64,000 nt of DNA, taken from Nematopogon swammerdamellus (taxonomy: Eukaryota; Arthropoda; Insecta; Lepidoptera; Adelidae). Below the pieces are notes generated by a model. It did no database searches. It was given only the letters and a program-made list of their open reading frames with translations, and was not told the DNA's origin. This document shows, one piece after another, positions 49,801 to 61,800 of this stretch (positions are counted from its first letter, which is position 1; each line of letters begins with the position of its first letter). The stretch is from the NCBI GenBank assembly GCA_946902875.1, contig OX336355.1, forward strand, positions 18,447,347 through 18,511,346. The letters run 5' to 3'. Made by a program: the position numbers and the translations under genes.

Positions 49801-52800
49801 GGTAAGAGATGTGACGTTTCGTATGACAAGAAGGAGCTGGGCAAGGTGCAGCGGGCGCGAGCTCAGCTGCACAAGGAGATCATACAGCAGCGGAGGCGGC
49901 TCGCCGCGCTCTGCTGCAAGCACTGGCGCACCAAGGCCATGCAGGTAGGAGATGTGACGTTTCGTATGACAAGAAGGAGCTGGGCAAGGTGCAGCGGGCG
50001 CGAGCTCAGCTGCACAAGGAGATCATACAGCAGCGGAGGCGGCTCGCCGCGCTCTGCTGCAAGCACTGGCGCACCAAGGCCATGCAGGTAGGAGATGTGA
50101 CGTTTCGTATGACAAGAAGGAGCTGGGCAAGGTGCAGCGGGCGCGAGCTCAGCTGCACAAGGAGATCATACAGCAGCGGAGGCGGCTCGCCGCGCTCTGC
50201 TGCAAGCACTGGCGCACCAAGGCCATGCAGGTAGGAGATGTGACGTTTCGTATGACAAGAAGGAGCTGGGCAAGGTGCAGCGGGCGCGAGCTCAGCTGCA
50301 CAAGGAGATCATACAGCAGCGGAGGCGGCTCGCCGCGCTCTGCTGCAAGCACTGGCGCACCAAGGCCATGCAGCTCCTCCGAGTACTCCCCATGGAATAA
50401 GCGATAGAACGCACTTAGGGAGCCGACATCTCTACGGATTTGCAGTGGTTTTAGATAACATCGGTTCATTGTGTGCTCTTTATGGATAAATATATTATAT
50501 AACTGAATTGTTCCTGCCGACAGTCTCAGAAGAACATGAAGGAGACGGTGTGGCGCTGCAAGCGGCTGAGCCGCGAGATGCAGGCGTACTGGCGGCGCTA
50601 CGACCGCGCCGAGCGCGAGACCAGGCGCAGGATGGAACGCGAGGCCGAGGAGCAGAGGAAGGTAATACGACAACATGCAGTACGGGGGACATGGATTTTG
50701 GAGAAGCGCAGCTAAGGGAACGTACCCATACCACGTGATCAATTTGTGAGGAGGGAGAGGCTTGTCAGAATACCACACTGGGTCACGGTGCATGAATCGG
50801 AGTTAAAAATATGTTGTTCTAAAAATATACTTGTGTTGTATTAAAAGTATTTCATATACTCGTGTCGTACTCATTAACAGATGGACGTAGAGATGATGGA
50901 AGCGAAGCGGCAGCGCCGGAAGCTGAACTTCCTCATCACGCAGACGGAGCTGTACGCGCACTTCATGCAGCGCAAGCTGAGCTCGGACAGCGACGCCGAC
51001 ACCGACCACATCCTCGGCCAGCTCGACGACACCAGGCTCACGCCCAGCGATCTCTACGACAGGTATCTGTACTGCGCTGTTGAGGCGCTTGCTTGATACA
51101 CTTGGTGCTTGAGATACATGGTACTTCATGTACTTGATACTTATGTACTTGGAACTATAAAGTACTTAGTAGTTAAAACAATTGGTTCTTGAGATATTTG
51201 GTACTTGAGGCACTTGCTAGTACAGCTACTTAAGGTACTTGATCTTGAGAATACTTGAAGTATTTGGTAATTGAGGTATTAGGTACTTTTGGCACTTGAT
51301 ATTTGAGGTTGATGACTTGTATGATTTATGATTTGAAGTTGAGAATTAGGGCCCCTGAGCCCTGCCGACCTAGATGGATCTATTGTGATCTCTCAATAGT
51401 TCAAGACAAGATAAGCAATGAGCAAGTAAGGCACGGAGACCCACCTGCTGCATGGTTATAAGGACCGTGCCAAGGTGAGAGGTGGATAGCCTGTTGCACG
51501 GCATCTCGTTCTTATCCCTTAGTCGCCTTTTACGACATACATGGGGAGAAATGCAGTGGGGCTATTATTTTTAAGTACCGACCTCACACTGTACGTTGGG
51601 GGTAGGTAGCATAATATCAATGTTACTTGTAACTTGAGGCACTTTGCGCTTGAGACACTTAGTACTTGATGCACTTGGTACTTGAGGCACTTGGTAAATT
51701 GAGACACTTTATGCTTGATACACTTGGCACTTGATGTGACTTGAGGTAGACTTTTTGTTCAACTTGGTAATTTCGGTTTGAAGCGCGGAGCTCAGGATCT
51801 GTGAATTTGTGTGGGAGTGTGCGTATATATAAGCTGGAATTTATACGTACTCTAACACGTTTTGACTGGTTTCTGACTTCTCGGCAGCCGCACCCACGTC
51901 ATACCGCAGCAAGTACCATGTTGAACGAAAAGACATCTAAATATGCAAGTGTTAAAAGCGACTCATACCGGCTTCAGTCAATATCCAAGCTGTAACCTCG
52001 AAACCTCCCCCCCCGATAGCGAGGAGATGAAGGCGCAGGCTTGCCACAACGCGCGCGAGGCGTTCCGCACGGACCGCGCGCGCATGCAGATGTTCGACTC
52101 GGCTGCGGGGGCGGCGGCCGCGGGCGCTGCCGCCGCCGGCGACTACGACCAGCCGGCCATATTCAGGGGCACGCTGAAGGGGTACCAGCTGAAGGGCATG
52201 AACTGGCTGGCCAATCTTTATGATCAGGTTAGAACTAATAAGATGAGAAAATATTATATTTGTTCATATTTTTTTTTATGTAAACCAACATGGGTGGCTG
52301 TGCCGAGGGACCAATGGTGCAGTCAACAGGGCCAAAAACCCCTCTCCTCACGAAACCCTCAGAAAGGCACCATGTCAGCAGATTTGCCGACTGTTGCTGG
52401 GCTGTCTAGCCTGTTAATATGACGGTCGAAACGGCTATGTAAATAGTTTGTGTTTTCCGTCCAGTTCAGTGTAGCCGGCACAACCGAAGGGAAGCACTGA
52501 CGTGGCACCAAGTTCACCATGTGTTATGGGCTGACATCACGGATTTTGTAGGTTATGTAGACAACCGTGTCAGTTTCCATAAAAAGAAAAAACGTATTTG
52601 TTCAGTTTTAATTTTTTTTATGTAAACCAACATCCGGTGGTGGTGTCAAGGGACCAATGGTGCAGTTGACAGAGCCAAAAACTATATCCCCATCCTGGCT
52701 CACACCGGTAGTAATATACTCCACGCCGGCAGAGTTAAAGTGCATTCTACCAATTTTTTATTATGGCTAAATGCTGCCCTATGAGATCTCCACGGCTTGA

Positions 52801-55800
52801 GTTTATTGGAAACTTTTAGATGCGAGTTCTCAATTTTTTTAATTAATTTCGAAAAGTTCCCTAGCATATACTCATTTTAAGTTTCCGGATTAACAGAGTA
52901 GGTTTAAAGACTTACATATTAAGTCGACGTTCCCTAGCATACCTAGCTTTATGAGTAAATACCTCTGTTTCATAAACTCTTCTTTATGATTTTACGAAAT
53001 GAAATGAAATGAAATTAAGAAAATATACTTTATTGCACAAAAAGTGACAAAAGGCGCATTTAAAGCCTAAAGGTATTATCTGCCAGTCATGCCTGGGATT
53101 GTGAGTAGGGTAGATGTGATTATATCAACTGTGTCTGATATTGAACTGTATAAAGTACCTAGGCGTATTATTAGATGCTAGGCTCAGTTGGGACAACCAC
53201 ATAGAAGCATTGGTAGGACGAACACGCAAATGCATATATATTTTCAAACGCCTACGAAATGTTGCCGACTTAGACCTACTCTGTGTGGTTTACTATGCTT
53301 TAGTCCAATCCGTATTGGGCTATTGTATCTTAGCTTGGGGAGGAGCCTCAAAAACCCTGCTTCTAAGACTAGAGAGAGCACAGAGAGCAATACTAAAAGT
53401 AATGCTACATAAACCTTTTCGTTACCCAACAGACAACCTTTACGGCGAATGCAAAGTTCTCAGAGTTCGCCAACTATTTATCAGCACAGCCATACTAAAA
53501 TTACACAAAACAGCATTACATACCCGAACAATATCTGCAAGATCAACGCGACAAATTCACTGGTCTAAACCCAAAACCCGAACTACGTTTGCTCAAAAAT
53601 TTGCACACTTTCTGGCTCCCTTATTTTATGCAGAGGCAAAAAAAAAACTTAAATATAATGTACACAACTAAAAACAAAAGTAAGGAACTAATACACAAAT
53701 GGCTAAAATCAAAATCTTATCGAGAAACGGAAAACCTGCTGTCTGTGCCAAAATAAACCTTATGGTGCAGAATAAACAAAAATCTACAAAATAAAAAAAT
53801 AATAAAAAACACACACACACACACACACACTGCACATACACATTTATACATACAATAACGCACACACACACACATAAACACCCTTGCACACATAAAACGA
53901 CACAATAAAAGAATAACAAACACATTTACACCCACACACATAATCACCCCTGCACACATAAAACTCCACAATACAACAATAACAAACACATTTTCTGCTT
54001 AGATACATTACATAAAACCTTATAATAAATAAATATAACAAAATTCTCATGTAAATCGCTTATAAAAATACATAGGAACATAAAATGTTTGTATAGGTAC
54101 TAAACTAACTGTTTGTATATCTACATGTTTGTATATCTATGCCTAGTTAATTATAATATCTATAAAATCGTATATTAAGCTAACTAGAACTGAAACGGTG
54201 AAAGACCCTGCCTCTCACAACACAGGGTATCCTAGCGTGAGAGACAGGACTATAAGTAAAATTGCTAGTTTAAGGCCGTGACAAATGCCAACGACCTTGA
54301 GCATTCGGGAATTCTACATAATGTACCATGCGACTGCTAATTTCGCTTCGCACGTTCAAGTGACATTTAGCGTAGTTTGTCGCTATCAGCCTAAAGAGTT
54401 GATGGTTCGGGGTTCGAATCCCACTTTCGTATGTTTTTTTTTTTTTGCTTTTTTATTATTTTAATTATTAAAATGATTGTGGCTTATGTAACTGATGCGT
54501 GATTCTAATTTTTTATTTTTTATTATTTTACCTAAATAACATTTTATTGTAATTTCTTCCAAATTATTTTAGTTCATGTACTTACCACTTTTTATAAACC
54601 TCTAAATAGACTATCGATGAAAACTAAAATAAAAATAGGTAGGTAGGTAATAGGTAGATAGGCATTTAGGTATGTATGGCAAATATCATAGCAACATAGG
54701 TACCGGCCGGCGCGCGCGGCGCGCGCGGCGGCAGCATGGCACGGTGCGGTGGGGTGCGGTGCGGTGCGGTAACTCAGTAGCAGCGTGCCACTCACGCATG
54801 CAAGCAAGCAATAACAAGCCGCTCCTCCGCGCCGCGCCGCCGCTCCTCCGCGCCGCTCCGCTCCGCGCCACCACAGTGCCGCCGCCGCCGCCGCCCCCGC
54901 TCCGCAGCGCGCCGCTGTTGCTAGGCTACTTTTATTTAGGCACGGTTCTATAGTCCTTGCATCTCAAGCGCAGACAGCGTTATACCACAGTACCTATTAG
55001 TTATTCTGTGGTTATACCAACGAAAGCCATGCGTATAACGCCCCGTCAAGTTACGTACCGGAGCGTATACTGATAGATACCACAGAAGAGAGATATTACT
55101 GATACGGTCGTACTGTATACTGGTACGGAAAATGACACGGTGGCAACATCACCTACAATACAACATCCGAGATGTCAGCTCGTAACAACTGGTGAAGTAG
55201 GTGCTATGTCAGTGCTTTTCTTCGGTCGTACCGGCTTCACTGAACTGGACGGAAAAAAAGAAGGGAGTCATATCCCGAAATAGTTTGTATTTTCCGTCCA
55301 GTTTAGTGTAGCCGGCACGACCAAAGGGAAGCACTGACATGGCACCTAAGTTCACCCGGTGTTATGGGCTGACATCACGGATGTTATAGGTGATATAGCA
55401 AACTGTGTCAGTTTACATAAAAAAATCCCTCAGTCGCCTTTTACGACATGCACGGGGAGAGATGCAGTGGGGCTATTATTTTAAATTACCATCCCACACG
55501 GTACAAATATACCTAACCTACCTATCTTTTTTCCATTCGATCCAAACACAGAAGACAGAAATGACGACCGACACGCGGGCGCAGCAGGGCAGGAGCGAGC
55601 AAGCGAGCCCGGAACTAAAATTGTATCTAGTATTGAAGTGCCTGCTAAATTGACGAAGGCAAAAATTTTACCCTTCCGACTGAAGAATTACGTCAATAAT
55701 TTCATGTAGGCGTTTTTTGTTTTTTATTTTTATCTCCTTTCGTGGATAAAATAATAAAAAAAATTGAATAGAGTTTTCTCAGAGCTTTGTGACCTTTGAA

Positions 55801-58800
55801 TCGGTGGTATTGTAAAATTGTAATAATACACACATACTCAGATTTTCAAAAATTCATGCTTTTTTTATATATTTTTAATTTTATGTTTATTACTTACTTT
55901 TACTCATTATTAAAAAAACCAGCAATGCACTTTGTTGGTAAGGAACCAAAATATAGGTTGGTATTTTTTTAATTTTCTGAATGTGTGTCAATTGGTCAGT
56001 TTTGGACCTTCTTTGTCGCACTTTTTGCATGTTTTGCGTATTTGGCGTTTGTCACCGCCTTAAGCCCAGAGTGTACCTAATTATAGTTTGCAAGAAAAAA
56101 ATGTAAACTAGGTTAAGTTATAGTGAAAATAAATCTTATTCCTATTCTTATTCTTATATTAAACGTAGATCGATAGAGAGATAGAAAAATGCTTTAATAA
56201 AATGCTCCAATAAACATTAAACAGTAATAGTACATTAGAAAATTTACATAAAGTGCAAAGGCGGACTTATCCCTTACAGATATTTCTTACAGTCAACCTT
56301 TGGATGTTTGAGATTCGATTTAATATAGTGGAACGTTAGTAGGTAGTAGCAAAAGAGTTGTGCGTGAGAATTGAAGATACAATAAATATTGCATACTCAT
56401 CTGAGCCCATTGCAGGTAGGAGAATGTTCCAATCGTGCACTCCTCCTTCAGTAGATAATGGCGATCGTACTTGCTCACTGTGCAGGGCATCAGCGGTATC
56501 CTGGCGGACGAGATGGGCCTCGGCAAGACGGTGCAGTGTATAGCGTTCCTTTGCCACGTGGCGGAGCGGCTCGGTGTGTGGGGGCCGTTCCTTGTGGTCT
56601 CGCCGGCCTCCACGCTGCACAACTGGCAGCAGGAGATGCAGCGGTTCGTGCCCGACTTCAAGGTGGTGAGTGTAGCGGCGGCAGCTTGTTGGCTTTTTGA
56701 CATTTTGAGGTTGAAACTGTGCGTGTGTGTGGAATTTTGGCAGAGATTGTCAGATTTTCCAACTAACCTATAGTTGGAAAATGCCCAACTAGCACACAAG
56801 CTAATCAAGCAGCCTTTGTACAGCCTAACAGGTGTATAATAGCCGTTCAAAGGCTTCTGTATCCTCCCGAACATGTATAACAGAATACTAGAAAGTTCTT
56901 CAAGAGCTAGGTGGAATAGTCGCCGTAAAATGGTAACAAATTATCGCACACGTTGTACAAAGGGATACTATGTTTCTGTTAAATGGGCGTTGAATCTTAA
57001 ACAGGGTTAAAAATATCTCCTCTAACACTATAAGTTCATTAAGAGAAGGTGTGAAGGCTAAAGCCTTTGAGTGGTATTTAAAACATCGTTTGAAACACTT
57101 TTGGTGTTAGAGTAGAATTTATTGAAACCTATAGCTGTTATGTTGAGTTTGTGAACGCTTTTGTAACACTTATAACTGCTTATATATACTGCTTATAACC
57201 GCTTTTGTAACATTCATAACTCAGTAGAGGTATGAATCTACTTATAGCGCTGAAGATGATACAGTAGGAATATTTATGGCGATTGTGTGATAAAAGGCTG
57301 TATTGGATATGGTAAGAAAATATTTAACCACCAAAAGAATAGAAAATCCGTCAATATCGTCACTGTAGCGCTCAAGGCAGGATAAAAACTCTACCGTTTT
57401 TGACTCATACGCGCGCGCTGTCGTTTCATTCACCATGGATTTTAAATCATGGAAATAGAAAAAACAGTGTTTACGTCAAGAGAAAGATATCCAGGGAATA
57501 TTTAAATATCATACATATATAATCAAGCTATTGGTTCGCTCAGCCAGGAGACAAAACGAAGTCGGAAGGGAATTCGATTCCGGTTGCACCAACAGTAATA
57601 ATAAAAGCCAACTTCATAATAATGAGGGTTCCGTAGTTGTGAGTAGTGCGTCAATTACAAGTAACTGCAGTTTGTCCTACAGTGAGAATATTAGTGTAGT
57701 TGAGAATGTTAACAGTGACAGTGATATTTATAAAATAAAACAATGAATATTTTCTTCATATTGTGTTTTATTCAGCACCGGCATAACAGCAATTCACATG
57801 CTCATTTGAATCATGAATCTGTCGAATCGGAAAGTTTATCAGCTAACCCGTCCACCAGGAATATCCTTATTATGCGTAACGAGCATGGCACTAAGGGCCA
57901 AAACATAAATACACGATACAACGTCGCAACGTGCCACGATGCACCGCACGACGTCACACCATGAAAACTGTCCTGCCAGCGGCGCCCTGCAACAAACAAT
58001 TGAAACAATGTTTATTCTTAAACTTTTACATGTGTTTTTGTTTCTGAAAACGGACTCCTAAAACGTTCCATTAGAGAAATATTAGACTCTCCATTTACTC
58101 CTTGGGATCGAGAAAAGAGGATTAAAGTAAATATTTAACTCTTTAAGAGAAGTAATCACTTTTGTACAGTAAGTGTAGGGCCTAAAGCTCCAAAAGAGCG
58201 AATACAATCGCCTCTTTATATCTGAAAGCGGTTGATTGGCGATAGTAAACTGCTAAAGCTATTGCACCGAGACGCCATTACAGATGTTGATGAATGCAAT
58301 ATTCGTATGAATATTTTAATATTTTTCGCATAATAAATGCTTTGAAATTACACAACACACATAAATATTTCTCATTTAATACCTAATAAAACTGTCACGA
58401 AGAGCAAAATTTTTTTTTATTAATAATAACAACGCGACCTGCATATGAAAAGCGCATTATTTATATTATTAACTGCATATTTTGGGGGCCCTTGAAAAAT
58501 TTACCTCAAACATATACCTATATTCACAGTAATCTGTTGTTCGCACTGATTTTTGGCTCATATAAACGAAAATCATTACTCACCTCGTAACTGGTATTCC
58601 ACTTCTGTTAAAATTTAGTTTCGATCACTTGTTGTGTTGTGGCACTCTCTTCAAATTAAATTCGAATTGTAAATATCTGCTATACAATCGAAATGCAGTC
58701 TAAGTCTGCATGCAGAGGTTAGAGAAGAACGAAATACGGTCCCAAGCTGTACAAAAGGGGCACTAGCGCATAACTTACACGCATAGGAGTACACAAGCGC

Positions 58801-61800
58801 TTTTGAAAAACCTTTGTATCACGTTTTGGCGAATACAAGCGCTTATATAGAACCTTTGTATCGCCATAACAGGTTTATAGAGCCACTGTAGAGCGATTGT
58901 GGCACTGAAGGTTGCATAATTTTGGGCCCTTTTTGGCGCTATAGGGGTGTTATATCCCCCTCTAACCCTACTGTAGCGCTTAATTGTACAGGCTAAGCCG
59001 TTACCCAGAACTGTTATACGGCTATTGTACGGCTATTTTGGCAGCTTGTGTGCTAGTTGGGTGGTGTTGGCGAGAAGACATAATATGGAGTGGTTAAAAC
59101 CACCTCTTTCGGGAGTTCTGAAAAATTCCCGGGAATTCTATAAAATTCCTGGGAATTCTGGAAAATTCCTGGGAATTCTGGAAAATTCCTGGGAATTCTG
59201 AAAAATTCCCGGGAATTCTGGAATTTGAAAAATATATCGTGATATAGTTACCTAGTAACTTTTGACATTTGTAACATGCTGTAATGTATGAATACCTCTG
59301 GTGGAATAGCTCTGGTTTTGAATAAAATTCAAATTGTGGAAATGGTTCCAGTTAAATTAGTGCATGCAATTCTCTACGTATGTGCGTGCACATGATCCAA
59401 AGGTTTCTCATCACATGTGCACCAACAGGTGCCGTACTGGGGCAGCCCGAGCGAGCGTCGCATCCTGCGTCAGTTCTGGGAGCGCAAGGACCTGCACACG
59501 CCCTCGGCCGCGTTCCACGTGGTGGTCACCTCGTACCAGATAGTGGTGTCGGACCTCAAGTACCTGAACCGGGTGTCATGGCAGTACATGATACTGGACG
59601 AGGCGCAGGCGATCAAGTCCTCGGCGAGCATGCGGTGGAAACTGCTGCTCGGCTTTAGCTGCAGGAATAGACTGCTCCTGTCGGGTGAGTTCGCTTTGTT
59701 GCTGATAGTAGGCTGTCGGTTTGACGGTCAGTCTGTTTCTGTTAGTCTGTCTGTCCTTCAGTTAGTCTACCTTTCAGTCTATCTGTCAGCCTGTCCATCA
59801 ATCAATCTGTCTGTCAGTCTGTCTGTCTGTCTGTCTGTCAGTCTGTCTGTCTGTCTGTCTGTTCATTCGTCTGTTTATCCGTGCATCAGCCTGTCCGTCC
59901 TTCAGTTATTCTACCTTCAGTTAGTCTATCTGTCAGCCTGTCCGTTTGTCTGTCTGTCAGTCTGTCTATCTGTCTATCCTTCAGTTAGTCTACCTTTCAG
60001 TCTATCTGTCTGTCAGTATGTCTGTGTGTCTATCCGTCAGCCTTTCTGTCTGTCTGTCTGTTCATTCGTACGTCTGTCTGTCCGTCAGCCTATCTGTCTG
60101 CCCTTCAGTTAGTCTACCTTTCAGTCTATCTGTCTGTCAGTATGTCTGTTTGTCTATCCGTCAGCCTTTCTGTCTGTCTGTCTGTTCATTCGTATGTCTG
60201 TCTGTCCGTCAGTCTATCTGTCTGCCCTTCAGTTAGTCTACCTTTCAGTCTATCTGTCTGTCAGTATGTCTGTTTGTCTATCCATCAGCCTTTCTGTCTG
60301 TCTGTCTGTTCATTCGTCCGTCTGTCTGTCCGTCAGCCTATTTGTCAGTCTGTCTATCTGTCTGCCCTTCAGTTAGTCTGTCTTTCAGTCTATCTGTCAG
60401 CCTGTCTATCAGGAAATCTGTCTGTAAGTCTGTCTGTTTGCCTGTCTGTCAGTCCGTCTGTCCGTCAGCCTGTCTGTCTATTTTCAATGAAGTTCAATAT
60501 TAACGCACACATAAAACCGTACGGTCGCTTCGCAGGTACGCCGATACAGAACAGCATGGCGGAGCTGTGGGCGCTGCTGCACTTCATCATGCCGACGCTG
60601 TTCGACTCCCACCACGAGTTCAATGAGTGGTTCTCCAAGGACATCGAGAGCCACGCCGAGAACAAGACCACCATCGACGAGAGTTAGTCAGCATTTATAT
60701 TTATATTAGGGTCTACATCTTGCAAGCGTTGCGGTAGATTTTTTTATTTTTTTTATGGAACCTGACACGGATGGCTACATCACCTACTACATCCGTGATG
60801 TCAGCCCATAACACCTTGGTGAACTAGGTGCCATGTCAGCTTCCCTTCGGTCGTGCCGGCTACACTAAACTGGACGGGAAACACGAACTATTTAAATAGC
60901 CGTTTCAACCGACCTTTCATTCAGTGCGATGGTACCAACCCGAGCGGGATAAACCCTACCACCTAGTAAGGTAAGAAGGGAATGGACCTACAGTTTTACG
61001 TAGAATTGGAACCACGGTCAGCCAACGGTCGAGCGGTCACCCATCTATCCACTGACCGCGCCCAGGCTTGCTTATGATCCGAGAGTCGACCGACCGCACC
61101 GTTCAGCTACCGAGACTGGCATATCTTGACAGGTTCCATAAGAAACGACAAAGAAAGAAGAACGAGAAAGAACAAATTATCTGAGGACACCGTCAGCGCC
61201 CCCTCAGTTAATTATTTAAAAAACCGATTAGACAAAAAAAAAACAAACAAACAAAAATACTTAAAAACAATACAAGTGCACTCATAAATAAAAAAAACAG
61301 AATACACGCACCAGCTGTCAGCTGTCAGTGTTTAAAATAAATAAATAAAATGTGTCAAAGAGTGAGCGGGTTTGTTCGCAGAGCACCTGTCGCGTCTCCA
61401 CATGATCCTGAAGCCGTTCATGCTTCGCCGGATCAAGCGCGACGTGGAGAACGAGCTGTCGGACAAGATCGAGGTGATGGTCCACTGCCCGTTGACCATT
61501 AGACAGAAGCTGCTATACTATGGTGAGCTTTGTTGATTTCCTTTGGAATAGGTGTGAAATTTTGCTAATTTTCGCACGGCAAAAATGGCATGGAAGCCAA
61601 GGCGTGTAAGCATATATAATAAGTGGGAACTCCAAGGGTTAAGATTAATAACATAATAACCGTGTGGTGCCGGTACTTAAAAAGAATAGCCCCACTGCAT
61701 CTCTCCCCATGCATGTCGTTAAAGGCGACTAAGGGATAAGGACAAGATGCCGTGCGAAAGGGCTACAGGTTCGCCACCTCTCACCTTGGCACGGTACTTC

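Noticed and set aside
54672..54953. Protein-coding gene in the CpG-rich block
   Set aside because: Low-complexity Arg/Pro/Ala translation open in several frames on both strands, with no domain or splice support.
57531..57964. Small open frames inside the 2.28-kb inverted-repeat element
   Set aside because: They overlap in different frames, have no recognisable domain and no transposase motif; kept as part of the element.
59417..60687. Long open frames rich in LSVCLSV
   Set aside because: Translation of the (CTGT)n satellite; the repeat reads open in several phases. Only the first 85 codons (59429-59684) and the last part (60536-60682) are exons.
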